From contig JAIYCQ010000002.1 of assembly GCA_027487945.1 (NCBI GenBank), positions 1 to 64,000 of the forward strand: a stretch of DNA of 64,000 nucleotides. Reading direction: 5' to 3'. How positions within the stretch are numbered: position 1 is the first letter of the stretch; each line of letters opens with the position of its first letter. A program made the translations under genes and the position numbers. The stretch is from Caulobacteraceae bacterium (lineage in GTDB: Bacteria; Pseudomonadota; Alphaproteobacteria; Caulobacterales; Caulobacteraceae). The notes beneath the pieces are model-generated. The model did no database searches. It was given only the letters and a program-made list of their open reading frames with translations, and was not told the origin of the DNA. Positions 15,765-23,998 of the stretch are shown here, in pieces.

Positions 15765-17033
15765 ATGACCACCTCAGTGACCTTGCCTGACACCATCGGC
15801 GTTCAGCCCTGGATGACCCTGCCGGCGACCCGCGCCGTCATCGAGGCCCTCGAGGCCCGCGGCTTCGCCGGCTGCGCCCGCTTTGTCGGCGGCTGCGTGC
15901 GGAACACCCTGCTCAAGCAGCCGATCGACGATATCGACATCGCCACGACCCTCACGCCTGACCAGGTGACCGAGGCGCTGGAGGCGGCAGGAATCAAGGT
16001 GGTGCCGACCGGCGTCGACCACGGGACCGTCACCGCCATCTCCAGTGGTCGGACCTATGAGGTCACCACCCTGCGCAAGGATGTCTCGACCGACGGCCGC
16101 CGCGCCGTGGTCGCCTTCACCCAGGACTGGTCCGAGGACGCCATCCGCCGCGACTTCCGGCTCAACGCCCTCTACGCCGATGGCGACGGTCGCATCTTCG
16201 ACCCGACGGGGGAGGGCGTCGCCGACGCCCTGGCCGGGCGGATCGTCTTCGTGGGCGATGCGATGACCCGCATCCGCGAGGACTACCTGCGCATCCTGCG
16301 CTTCTTCCGCTTTCAGGCCTGGTACGGCCGGGGCGAGCCGGACTCCGCCGCCCTCGCCGCCTGCAAGGCGCTGAAGGGCATGCTGTCGGGCCGTGCGGCC
16401 GAGCGGACACAGAAGGAGCTGTTGAAGCTGCTGGCGGCCGACGATCCCCGCTCGGCCCTGCGCCTGATGGCCGCCACCGGCGTGCTCGGCGCCGTCCTGC
16501 CGCAGGTCAAGGCCCTGACCCGCTTCGAGAAGCTGGTGGAGATCGAGAGCTCGCAGCTGTTCGAGAACGATCCTGAACTCCGACTGGCGGCGATGATCCC
16601 GGACGATCCCAAGGTCGCCCAGGACGTCGCCGAGCGGCTGCGGCTGTCCAACGCCCTGAAGGACCGGCTGGTCGCCGCCGCCGGCCGCACGCCGCGCATC
16701 GTGTCCTGGATGAGCCCGCGCGAGACCCGGCGCGGCGTCTACGCCGTCGGGGCCCGCGCCTTCGTCGACCGGGTAAAGCTGGCCTGGGCGGGATCCGACC
16801 GCAACGCCGCCGCCCCGCAGTGGCGGGCGCTGATCCCGCTGGCGGAATCCTGGACTGCCCCGACCTTCCCCCTGACCGGCGAGGAAGTCATCGCCGCCGG
16901 CGTGCCCAAGGGCCCGCTGGTCGGACAGGTCCTGCGCGAGGTCGAGGAGTGGTGGATCGACCTGGACTTCATCGACGACAAGCTGGCGGCGGTGGAGCGG
17001 CTGAAGGCCGTGGCCCAGGGGATGGTGTTCTAG
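15765..17033 (+). CDS. cca: CCA tRNA nucleotidyltransferase
   Basis: A 422-residue class II CCA-adding enzyme/poly(A) polymerase family member. The catalytic head has RFVGGCVRNTLL followed by DDIDIATTLTP (the D-x-D metal site). The flexible-loop and nucleotide-recognition motif RRDFRLNALY lies near residue 133, and the DYLRILRFFRF motif near 173. It adds or repairs the 3' CCA end of tRNAs. The ATG at 15765 is chosen over a TTG two codons earlier. It is the third gene of the DUF1285-Nudix-cca group and ends 10 bases from convergent hemF. Confidence 0.93.
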   Translation: MTTSVTLPDTIGVQPWMTLPATRAVIEALEARGFAGCARFVGGCVRNTLLKQPIDDIDIATTLTPDQVTEALEAAGIKVVPTGVDHGTVTAISSGRTYEVTTLRKDVSTDGRRAVVAFTQDWSEDAIRRDFRLNALYADGDGRIFDPTGEGVADALAGRIVFVGDAMTRIREDYLRILRFFRFQAWYGRGEPDSAALAACKALKGMLSGRAAERTQKELLKLLAADDPRSALRLMAATGVLGAVLPQVKALTRFEKLVEIESSQLFENDPELRLAAMIPDDPKVAQDVAERLRLSNALKDRLVAAAGRTPRIVSWMSPRETRRGVYAVGARAFVDRVKLAWAGSDRNAAAPQWRALIPLAESWTAPTFPLTGEEVIAAGVPKGPLVGQVLREVEEWWIDLDFIDDKLAAVERLKAVAQGMVF

Positions 17034-17043
17034 GCCGCTTCGC

Positions 17044-17916
17044 CTACGGCCACTTCACCGTCGGCGGCATCGAGCTGAGGATCGACTCGACGTTGCCGCC
17101 GGTCTTCAGGCCGAAGGTCGTGCCCCGGTCGTAGAGCAGGTTGAACTCCACGTAGCGGCCGCGACGGATCAGCTGCTCCTCCCGCTCGGCTTCGGTCCAG
17201 GGTTCATGCATCCGGCCACGGGCGATCTTCGGATAGATGTCCAGGAAGGCCTCTCCGACGTCGCGGGTGAAGGCGAAGTCGCGGTCCCAGTCGCCGCTGT
17301 CGTGGTGGTCGTAGAAGATTCCGCCGATGCCGCGCGGCTCGTTGCGGTGGGGCAGGAAGAAGTACTCGTCGCACCAGGCCTTGTACTTCGCGTGCCAGGT
17401 CGGGTCGTGGCGGTCGCAGGCGTCCTTGAACGCGGCGTGGAAGGCCACGGCGTCGGGGAAGTCCTGCTGGCGCTGGTAGCCCAGCAGCGGGGTCAGGTCG
17501 CCGCCGCCGCCGAACCAGCCCCTGGTCGTGCAGATGAAGCGCGTGTTCATGTGCACCGCCGGCACGCGCGGGCTGCGCATGTGGGCGATCAGAGAAACCC
17601 CTGTGGCGAAAAAGCGCGGGTCCTCTTCGGCGCCGGGAATGGTCCTGGCCATCTCCGGGGTGAAGGTCCCGTGCACGACCGAGGTGTGGACCCCGACCTT
17701 CTCGAAGAAGCGACCGTGCATCATGCCCATCACGCCGCCGCCACCGGCCTCGCGGGCCCAGGGTTTACGCTCAAAACGGCCCGGATCGCCCGGATACAGG
17801 TCTGCGGGGGCCTCGTCCTCCAGCGCTTCGAACGCGGCGTGGAGCTGGTCGCGAAGGGATTCGAACCAAGCCTGGGCCCGGTTCTTGCGGTCTTGGAGGC
17901 GCTCGGAGTCGGTCAT
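17044..17916 (-). CDS. hemF: Oxygen-dependent coproporphyrinogen III oxidase
   Basis: A 290-residue HemF. Diagnostic stretches include [48 protein letters not shown] and [16 protein letters not shown]. It decarboxylates coproporphyrinogen III to protoporphyrinogen IX in haem synthesis, using O2. The ATG at 17916 starts [20 protein letters not shown]; the frame continues upstream without family-like sequence. It is divergent from petABC, which encodes haem proteins, so the two may be co-regulated. Confidence 0.95.
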   Translation of the reverse strand: MTDSERLQDRKNRAQAWFESLRDQLHAAFEALEDEAPADLYPGDPGRFERKPWAREAGGGGVMGMMHGRFFEKVGVHTSVVHGTFTPEMARTIPGAEEDPRFFATGVSLIAHMRSPRVPAVHMNTRFICTTRGWFGGGGDLTPLLGYQRQQDFPDAVAFHAAFKDACDRHDPTWHAKYKAWCDEYFFLPHRNEPRGIGGIFYDHHDSGDWDRDFAFTRDVGEAFLDIYPKIARGRMHEPWTEAEREEQLIRRGRYVEFNLLYDRGTTFGLKTGGNVESILSSMPPTVKWP

Positions 17917-17988
17917 GGCTGGCGTTTTACAGCCTTGGCCGGCGACGTCCATCTGGCCCGCAAGGGCAGAAACCCTACATGGTCTGTT

Positions 17989-18030
17989 GAAAAAGCCCGT
18001 GACGCGCACTAATCGGTCACGCCACGGGCT
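17989..18030 (-). terminator. Orphan minus-strand intrinsic terminator between hemF and petA
   Basis: AGCCCGTG at 17994-18001 pairs with CACGGGCT at 18023-18030 with partial inner pairing (GTGAC/GTCAC alternative). On the minus strand the stem is followed directly by TTTTTCAAC, the signature of a rho-independent terminator. No minus-strand gene lies immediately upstream of it: the region to the right is petA on the plus strand. It could stop antisense transcription or end a small RNA. On the plus strand it would form a hairpin in any long petA leader. Confidence 0.55.
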
Positions 18031-18151
18031 ATCGACGGGGCTGCGACGATTCAGGCGAGGTGACTCGCCCGCGCCACGGCTCGCCGGAACCGAAACGATT
18101 TACAGGCCGCGACACTTCCTGGGCGCGGCGTTTCTGAAGGGTGATCTCAAG

Positions 18152-18700
18152 GTGGTCGATTCCGCCGCGAATGCAGCAAACCCGTCTGGCGGGGAAGATC
18201 CTACCCGCCGGGACTTCATTCACATCGCAGCCATCTCCGCAGCCGCGGTCGGTGGCGCCGCTGTGGCCTGGCCGTTCATCGCCCAGATGAACCCGTCGGC
18301 CGACACGATGGCCCTGGCCAGCGTCGAGTACGATCTGACGAAGATCGAGCCCGGCATGCAGGTCACGATCAACTGGCGCGGCAAGCCCCTGTTCATCCGG
18401 AACCGGACGCAGGCGCAGGTTGACGCGGCGGTTAAGGACGATGGGGCCTCGATGCCCGATCCCCAGCCCGACGCGGAGCGCCACAAGGAGGGCAAGGCCC
18501 AGTGGCTGGTCCTCGTCGGCTCCTGCACTCACCTGGGCTGCGTGCCCACGGTCGGCGGCGGCGACTACCAGGGCTGGTTCTGCCCCTGCCACGGGTCGCA
18601 CTACGACACCTCCGGCCGCATCCGCAAAGGCCCGGCGCCCCTGAACCTGGTGGTGCCCGAGTACGCCTTCCTTTCCGACACCAAGGTCAAGATCGGCTGA
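18152..18700 (+). CDS. petA: Ubiquinol-cytochrome c reductase iron-sulfur (Rieske) subunit
   Basis: The chosen start is GTG 18152, with AAGGGTGAT about 11 bases upstream, giving 182 residues, normal for alphaproteobacterial Rieske proteins; no in-frame ATG precedes the Tat motif. RRDFIHIAAISAAAVGG is a Tat-type signal anchor. The [2Fe-2S] ligands are in CTHLGC and CPCHGS. It carries electrons from quinol to cytochrome c1 in the bc1 complex at the cytoplasmic membrane. It is first in petABC, 5 bases from petB. Three GANTC methylation motifs occur around its start (18048, 18062, 18158). Confidence 0.94.
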   Translation: MVDSAANAANPSGGEDPTRRDFIHIAAISAAAVGGAAVAWPFIAQMNPSADTMALASVEYDLTKIEPGMQVTINWRGKPLFIRNRTQAQVDAAVKDDGASMPDPQPDAERHKEGKAQWLVLVGSCTHLGCVPTVGGGDYQGWFCPCHGSHYDTSGRIRKGPAPLNLVVPEYAFLSDTKVKIG

Positions 18701-18705
18701 CGTAG

Positions 18706-19992
18706 ATGAGCGGACATTCGACCTACCAACCCAAGAACGCGTTCTCCCGCTGGATGGACGCCCGCCTCCCCGTCGGCCGCCTGGTCTGGGACAGCTTCGT
18801 CGATTACCCGACGCCGCGGAACCTGAACTACTGGTACACCTTCGGGGGCATCCTCAGCCTCTGCCTCGGCGTGCAGATCATCACCGGCATCGTGCTGGCG
18901 ATGCACTACACGCCCAGCGCGGCCGGTGCGTTCAACTCGGTTGAGCACATCATGCGGAACGTCAACTACGGCTGGCTGATCCGCTACATCCACTCCAACG
19001 GCGCGTCGATGTTCTTCATCGCCGTCTACCTGCACATGTTCCGGGGCCTCTACTACGGCTCCTACAAGGCCCCGCGCGAGGTCCTCTGGATCCTGGGCTG
19101 CGTGATCTACCTGCTGATGATGGCCACGGCCTTCATGGGCTACGTCCTGCCCTGGGGCCAGATGAGCTTCCACGGCGCGGTCGTGATCACCAATCTGCTG
19201 GGCGCCTTCCCGATCGTCGGCGAGACCATCACCACCCTCCTGTGGGGCGGCTTCGCGGTCGACGAGCCGACGCTCAAGCGCTTCTTCTCGCTGCACTACC
19301 TGCTGCCGTTCGTGATCGCCGGCGTGGTCGTGCTGCACGTCTGGGCCCTGCACGTCGTCGGTCAGAACAACCCGACCGGCGTCGAGCCCAAGTCGAAGGC
19401 CGATACCGTGCCCTTCACCCCGTACGCGACGGTGAAGGACGGCTTTGCGATGAGCGTCTTCCTCATCCTCTTCGCGACCTTCGTCTTCTACATGCCCAAC
19501 GCCCTCGGCCACGCGGACAACTACATCGCTGCCAACCCGCTGGTGACGCCGGCCCACATTGTTCCGGAATGGTACTTCCTGCCGTTCTACGCGATCCTGC
19601 GGGCCGTTCCGGACAAGCTGATGGGCGTGCTGGCCATGTTCGGCGCCATCGGCTGCCTGTTCGCGCTGCCCTGGCTGGACACCTCGAAGGTCAAGTCGAT
19701 GCGGTATCGGCCGCAGGCCCAGCTGTACTTCGTCATCTTCGTGGTGACCTGCTGGATCCTCGGCGTCTGCGGCGGCAAGCTGCCGGACGACCACGTCATC
19801 CCGCACCTGAAGACCTTCACGCTCTTCGACGCCGATCTGAACAGCTACGTGTGGCTGTCGCGGATCACCACCCTGTACTACTTCGCCTACTTCCTGGTGG
19901 TGATGCCGGTCCTGGGTCTGGTCGAGAAGCCGCGTCCGGTTCCTGAAACCATCTCCTCGCCGGTGCTCGGCGACTCCGACAAGAAGGACTGA
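18706..19992 (+). CDS. petB: Cytochrome b of the bc1 complex
   Basis: A 428-residue polytopic protein. Haem-binding and Qo-site landmarks are visible: [51 protein letters not shown] and [16 protein letters not shown] (contains the PEWY motif). It carries haems bL and bH and both quinone sites. It follows petA by 5 bases and precedes petC by 6 bases, a tight operon. Length matches alphaproteobacterial cytochrome b including the extra C-terminal helix. Confidence 0.97.
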   Translation: MSGHSTYQPKNAFSRWMDARLPVGRLVWDSFVDYPTPRNLNYWYTFGGILSLCLGVQIITGIVLAMHYTPSAAGAFNSVEHIMRNVNYGWLIRYIHSNGASMFFIAVYLHMFRGLYYGSYKAPREVLWILGCVIYLLMMATAFMGYVLPWGQMSFHGAVVITNLLGAFPIVGETITTLLWGGFAVDEPTLKRFFSLHYLLPFVIAGVVVLHVWALHVVGQNNPTGVEPKSKADTVPFTPYATVKDGFAMSVFLILFATFVFYMPNALGHADNYIAANPLVTPAHIVPEWYFLPFYAILRAVPDKLMGVLAMFGAIGCLFALPWLDTSKVKSMRYRPQAQLYFVIFVVTCWILGVCGGKLPDDHVIPHLKTFTLFDADLNSYVWLSRITTLYYFAYFLVVMPVLGLVEKPRPVPETISSPVLGDSDKKD

Positions 19993-19998
19993 GCCCCG

Positions 19999-20793
19999 AT
20001 GCTGCGCAAAGTTTCCCTGCTGGCGGCGGCTCTGGTTCTGGTCGCGGGTCCGGCGTTCGCGGCGAGCGAGGCCAAGAAGCCGGCCGACATCGCCTTCAGC
20101 TACGAGGGGCCGTTCGGCGCCTACGATCAGGCCCAGCTGCAACGCGGCTACAAGGTCTACCGTGAGGTCTGCGCCGCCTGCCACAGCATGAACATGCTGT
20201 CGTTCCGCAACCTCGCCGACCGCGGGGGGCCGTTCTACGATCCGAAGTACAAGAACGCGAACGACAACCCCTACGCCAAGGCCATCGCCGCCGAAGCCCA
20301 GATCGACGATCTGGACAGTGAGACCGGTGACCCGATCAAGCGCGCGGGCACGCCGGCGGACCGCTTCCCGGCGCCGTACCCGAACGCCATCGCGGCCAAG
20401 GCCGGCAACGGCGGCGCCCTGCCGCCCGACCTGTCGCTGATGGCCAAGGCCCGCTCGGGCGGTCCGGAGTACATCGCCGCCCTGCTGGCCGGGTACAAGG
20501 ATGCACCGGCCGGGACGGCCGTGCCGCCGGGGCTGAACTACAACCCCTACTTCCCGGGCGGCCTGATCGCCATGGCCGCGCCGCTCGCGCCGGACAAGGT
20601 GACTTTCGACGACGGCACCAAGTCGACCGTCAAGCAACAGGCCACCGACGTCGCCGCCTTCCTGATGTGGGCCGCCGAGCCCAAGCTGGAAGAGCGCAAG
20701 CAGATGGGCGCCGGGGTGCTGGTGTTCCTCGTGCTGTTCTCCGGCCTGCTGTACGCCAGCTATCGCCGGGTGTGGCGCAACGAGAGCCACTAG
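19999..20793 (+). CDS. petC: Cytochrome c1
   Basis: A 264-residue protein with a Sec signal peptide (MLRKVSLLAAALVLVAGPAFA). Haem is attached at CAACH, and the axial methionine is in GGLIAMAAPL. A C-terminal membrane anchor (GVLVFLVLFSGLLYASY) precedes a basic tail. It passes electrons from the Rieske centre to soluble or membrane cytochrome c. It is the last gene of petABC and is followed by a strong hairpin. Confidence 0.96.
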   Translation: MLRKVSLLAAALVLVAGPAFAASEAKKPADIAFSYEGPFGAYDQAQLQRGYKVYREVCAACHSMNMLSFRNLADRGGPFYDPKYKNANDNPYAKAIAAEAQIDDLDSETGDPIKRAGTPADRFPAPYPNAIAAKAGNGGALPPDLSLMAKARSGGPEYIAALLAGYKDAPAGTAVPPGLNYNPYFPGGLIAMAAPLAPDKVTFDDGTKSTVKQQATDVAAFLMWAAEPKLEERKQMGAGVLVFLVLFSGLLYASYRRVWRNESH

Positions 20794-20816
20794 GCTTTCG
20801 GACAGACCTGATTGTC

Positions 20817-20849
20817 GAAGGGCCCGGGAGCGATCCCGGGCCCTTCTTC
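20817..20849 (+). terminator. Intrinsic terminator of petABC
   Basis: A perfect 13-bp stem, GAAGGGCCCGGGA (20817-20829) with TCCCGGGCCCTTC (20834-20846), has a GCGA loop and is followed by TTCATC. It lies 24 bases after the petC stop, in the convergent gap with the gene ending at 20848. The T tract is short, but the stem is very stable. Confidence 0.8.
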
Positions 20850-21624
20850 ATCTGGGCCACAGCGTCAGGCGCCCGCCGGCGATATCGAGCCGCAGCGACC
20901 AGCGCGACCACAGGTCCACGCCCAGTGTCCCGGCCAGCGCCGGATCGAGGTCCGTCGCAAGGGCGGCTGTCGGCTCTTCATAAAGCCGGCCGTCCAGCGA
21001 CAGCGCCCGCAGCCGCGCCGGGGCCCGCTCGCGACCAGCCGGGGCCGCGCCCTCGATCTGCGGGCTGACGGTCGCCCCGGCGACCCTGACCGCCGCCTGC
21101 GAGCTCCAGTCGACAGCGAACAGGCCCGCGCGGGCGCGCCGGTCATCGGCGATCGCGGCGCGGACGGCCGGAGCGCCGCCGACCGTCTCCAGCCGCAGGA
21201 CCTGCCCGCCCCGCGCCCTGGGCGCCGGGCCCGCATAGAGCCTCACGCGACAGGGCTCGAACTGCAGGTCGATCACGAAGGCTGCCAGGAGGTCGGCGCC
21301 GATCACGCCGGCGATCGGAGTGACAAAGCCCGCCGCCCGGCTGTCGAGGTCGACGACGCTCACCGGCGCCGCCGGCAGCGGCAGTCCCGCCAGGCGGCCC
21401 TCGCCGGTGAAGCCGTCGGCCAGACCCTCCATCGCCGCCCGCGTGTCGTGCAGCTGGGTCCGCGGCGCCGAGGGGTCGAGCAGCCAGTCGCCGGCGACGC
21501 CGCCGATGGAGGCGGGCGCGACCACCGCGCCATTCTCGAACCAGCAGGCGACCTCGCCCGCCAGGGCCGGGTGGCTCCCGCCGACCGACAGAATCAGACC
21601 GGCGATGACCACGGCGGCGCGCAT
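20848..21624 (-). CDS. Two-lobed retropepsin-like protein with altered catalytic motifs
   Basis: The ATG at 21624 gives a 258-residue secreted protein with a signal peptide (MRAAVVIAGLILSVGGSHPA, cleavage near ALAG). It has two similar lobes. Lobe one has WLLDPSAPRTQL (Asp50) and GVIGADLLAAFVIDLQF. Lobe two has LFAVDWSSQAAV (Asp172) and GTLGVDLWSRWSLRLDI. These match the D-T/S-G and G-x-L-G-x-D-x-L patterns of retropepsin-like aspartic proteases, but the D-T-G-A turn reads DPSA and DWSS. The catalytic Asp positions are kept and the glycine is lost, so activity is doubtful. It may be a binding protein or pseudo-protease. It is divergent from mtnP. Confidence 0.78.
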   Translation of the reverse strand: MRAAVVIAGLILSVGGSHPALAGEVACWFENGAVVAPASIGGVAGDWLLDPSAPRTQLHDTRAAMEGLADGFTGEGRLAGLPLPAAPVSVVDLDSRAAGFVTPIAGVIGADLLAAFVIDLQFEPCRVRLYAGPAPRARGGQVLRLETVGGAPAVRAAIADDRRARAGLFAVDWSSQAAVRVAGATVSPQIEGAAPAGRERAPARLRALSLDGRLYEEPTAALATDLDPALAGTLGVDLWSRWSLRLDIAGGRLTLWPR

Positions 21625-21684
21625 GTCGGCGATCCTAGCCAAACCCCGCATGGGCGGCGATAAGCGGCGCAACGGGAGGCGCGC

Positions 21685-22560
21685 ATGGCAGGCTGGACAC
21701 TGGGGATCATCGGCGGATCGGGGCTCTACGCCCTAGACGGGCTCGAGGACCGCGAGACGCTGCGCATCGAGGGGCCGTTCGGCGCGCCGTCGGATGACCT
21801 GGTCACCGGTCGCATCGGCACGACGCGCCTGGTCTTCCTGCCGCGCCACGGCGTCGGGCATCGCCTGCTGCCGGGCGACATCAATGCCCGAGCCAACATC
21901 GACGCGCTGAAGCGGGCGGGCTGCACGGATGTGCTGTCGCTGTCTGCGGTCGGCTCGCTGCGCGAGGACCTGCCGCCGGGAACCTTCATCGCCGTCGACC
22001 AGTACATCGACCGCACGGTCAGCCGGGCCAGCAGCTTCTTCGGCGCCGGGCTCGCCGCGCATGTCTCAATGGCCGACCCCGTCTGCCCGCGTCTGGCCGC
22101 CCTGGCGGCCCAGGCCGGACGCGCCGCCGGCGCCACGGTGGTCGAGCGCGGGACCTATCTGGCCATGGAGGGCCCGCAGTTCTCCAGCCGCGCCGAGAGC
22201 GAGCTCTACCGGTCATGGGGCTGCGCGGTGATCGGGATGACCAACATGCCCGAGGCCAAGCTCGCTCGGGAGGCCGAGCTGCCCTATGCCTCGATCGCCA
22301 TGGTCACCGACTACGACTGCTGGCGGGTCGGCGAGGCGCCGGTCGAGGTCGGGCACATCCTCGAGGTCATGCATGCCAACACCACGCGCGCCAAGGCGCT
22401 GGTCGAGCAGCTGGCGCTGTCCCTGCCGGCCGAACGTGCGGCGTCGCCGATCGACAGCTGTCTCGACTGGGCGGTGATCACCCCGCCTGAGGCCCGGGAT
22501 CCGGAGATGGTCGCGCGGCTCGACGCCGTGGCCGGGCGGGTGCTGCGCGCCGACGCCTAG
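21685..22560 (+). CDS. mtnP: S-methyl-5'-thioadenosine phosphorylase
   Basis: A 291-residue PNP/MTAP-family phosphorylase. The start GIIGGSGLYALDGL and phosphate-binding LPRHGVGHRLLP, together with GTYLAMEGPQFSSRAES and VIGMTNMPEAKLAREAE, identify the MTAP branch. It splits methylthioadenosine to adenine and methylthioribose-1-phosphate in methionine salvage. GGGAGG precedes ATG 21685. It sits next to petABC, as in other Caulobacterales (known order). Its stop is shared with the convergent hydrolase gene by CTAG at 22557-22560. Confidence 0.93.
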   Translation: MAGWTLGIIGGSGLYALDGLEDRETLRIEGPFGAPSDDLVTGRIGTTRLVFLPRHGVGHRLLPGDINARANIDALKRAGCTDVLSLSAVGSLREDLPPGTFIAVDQYIDRTVSRASSFFGAGLAAHVSMADPVCPRLAALAAQAGRAAGATVVERGTYLAMEGPQFSSRAESELYRSWGCAVIGMTNMPEAKLAREAELPYASIAMVTDYDCWRVGEAPVEVGHILEVMHANTTRAKALVEQLALSLPAERAASPIDSCLDWAVITPPEARDPEMVARLDAVAGRVLRADA

Positions 22561-23231
22561 ACCTCGCCGCGCGCGCCGCCGGAGCGGTGGAACAGCTGTA
22601 GCGTGCGCAACATCGCCAGCCGGGCGCTGTCCTCGTGGTAGCCGCTCGGGGCGACGAAGGCGTGGCCGGAATCGTAGAGCCAGAGCGGCAGGTCGGGATG
22701 GGCCGCGGCGATGGTCTCGACATCGGCCGGCGGGATGGTGTCGTCGCTTCGGCCGAAATGCAGGATGGTCGGAACCTTCGGGGCCTCGTCGACGTACTGG
22801 ATGATGTGCCCGCCGTAGAAGCAGCTGACCGCCGTGATCCCCTCGCAGAAGCAGGCGGCGATCCAGGCGCTGGTTCCGCCGAAGCAGAAGCCCGTGACGA
22901 ACACCGGCCCCGCCAGGGCGTCGATCGCCGCCTGGATACGCCCGGTGCAGCCCTCGCCCCAGCCCGCCGCCTCGCCCATCGACATCCGCTGCGGGAGGAT
23001 CGCGACCTCGGTGTTGAGATCGGGGAAGGCCGCCTCGCCGTCCAGCAGACTGGGCGCCATCACCTCATAGCCCTGCGAGGCCAGCTGGTCCGACAGCTCG
23101 CGGATGTGCGGCGTCACGCCCCAGATGGCGTGCAGGATCACAAGGCCGCCGCGCCGGGCCTCCAGCGCCGGGGCGTGGTAGGCCGCCAGCCGCTCGCCGG
23201 TCTTTGTGGTCAGGATGACGCGCTCGCCCAT
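22557..23231 (-). CDS. Dienelactone hydrolase family protein (1)
   Basis: A 224-residue alpha/beta hydrolase of the dienelactone hydrolase family. The cysteine nucleophile sits in VTGFCFGGTSAW, the acid in FGRSDDTIPP and the histidine in YDSGHAFV; this Cys-Asp-His triad is diagnostic. It probably hydrolyses a lactone or ester. It is 2 bases downstream of a second DLH gene (23234-23914), the two sharing domain order but differing in sequence, so this is a paralogous operon. A divergent TetR gene is a likely regulator. Confidence 0.9.
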   Translation of the reverse strand: MGERVILTTKTGERLAAYHAPALEARRGGLVILHAIWGVTPHIRELSDQLASQGYEVMAPSLLDGEAAFPDLNTEVAILPQRMSMGEAAGWGEGCTGRIQAAIDALAGPVFVTGFCFGGTSAWIAACFCEGITAVSCFYGGHIIQYVDEAPKVPTILHFGRSDDTIPPADVETIAAAHPDLPLWLYDSGHAFVAPSGYHEDSARLAMLRTLQLFHRSGGARGEV

Positions 23232-23233
23232 GA

Positions 23234-23914
23234 TCAGCCGGCCCCGTTGGCCTCGAACAGGGCCACCGTGCGCTGACGGGCAAGCTCGGCGTCGGCGAGG
23301 TCGGAGTCGGGCCGACCGTCGTTGTTGAAGCCGTGGCCGGAGGCTTCGTAGATGTAGACCGGGACCTGGGGCTGGGCGGTGGACAGGGCGGCCTTCACGG
23401 TGTCAGCCGGGATGTGGGCGTCCTTGCGGCCCAGATGGACGATCACGGGGCAGGAGAGGGGCAGGGAGGCCATCCCGACCACCTGGCCGCCGTAGTGGCT
23501 GGACCCGGCGCTCAGGCCCTTGCAGCGCGAGGCGGCGAGCCAGACCATAGTTCCGCCGTAGCAGTAGCCGACGATGAAAACGGGCCCGCGAGGGCTGAGG
23601 AAGTCGATACAGGCCTGGATGTCGCCCATGGCGTTGTCCGGCCCGTTGGCCATGGCGCGGGCCACGCCCGCCTGGACGCCGGCATCGTCGTGTTCGGCGG
23701 TGAAGCCCGCGCCCTGCCGGTCGAACATGGAGGGCGCGAGCACCTCGTATCCCCGCGCCGCCCAGCGGGCGACATCAGCCTGGACATACTGGTCGAGGCC
23801 GAAGATCTCCTGGATGACGATGACCCCGCCCTTCCGCGGCCCTTCCGGCTCGGCGTGCAGGGCGTTGAAGGCGAAGCCGTCGTGGCCGGCGGTGAGGGTG
23901 ATGGTCGTGGTCAT
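23234..23914 (-). CDS. Dienelactone hydrolase family protein (2)
   Basis: A 226-residue DLH-family hydrolase; start ATG 23914 with GGGAGCG upstream. It begins MTTTITLTAGHDGFAFNALH and has VIQEIFGLDQYVQ, the nucleophile in IVGYCYGGTMVW, the acid in LGRKDAHIP and the histidine in EASGHGFN. The VIVIQEIFGLD segment is close to classic carboxymethylenebutenolidases. It is first in a two-gene operon with the second DLH and is divergent from the TetR gene, with 82 bases between start codons. Confidence 0.91.
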   Translation of the reverse strand: MTTTITLTAGHDGFAFNALHAEPEGPRKGGVIVIQEIFGLDQYVQADVARWAARGYEVLAPSMFDRQGAGFTAEHDDAGVQAGVARAMANGPDNAMGDIQACIDFLSPRGPVFIVGYCYGGTMVWLAASRCKGLSAGSSHYGGQVVGMASLPLSCPVIVHLGRKDAHIPADTVKAALSTAQPQVPVYIYEASGHGFNNDGRPDSDLADAELARQRTVALFEANGAG

Positions 23915-23961
23915 GGCGCGCTCCCTGCTTTGGCCTCGACCTCTGCCCGCCGATCGCGTCG

Positions 23962-23989
23962 TTGACAAGCCGCCGGCTTTTTACATAAT
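23962..23989 (+). promoter_or_regulatory. Strong promoter of the TetR gene (leaderless arrangement)
   Basis: TTGACA at 23962-23967, a 16-base spacer, and CATAAT at 23984-23989 form the best sigma-70-type promoter in the window. The expected transcription start, about 7 bases after the -10, falls on or next to the ATG at 23997, so the mRNA would have no leader. Confidence 0.7.
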
Positions 23990-23998
23990 AACGGTTAT
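23988..23998. promoter_or_regulatory. Palindromic candidate TetR operator ATAACGGTTAT
   Basis: ATAAC-G-GTTAT is a perfect 11-bp palindrome that overlaps the -10 box and the first two bases of the start codon of the TetR gene. A TetR dimer bound here would block its own promoter. It also lies 74 bases upstream of the divergent DLH operon. Confidence 0.5.
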
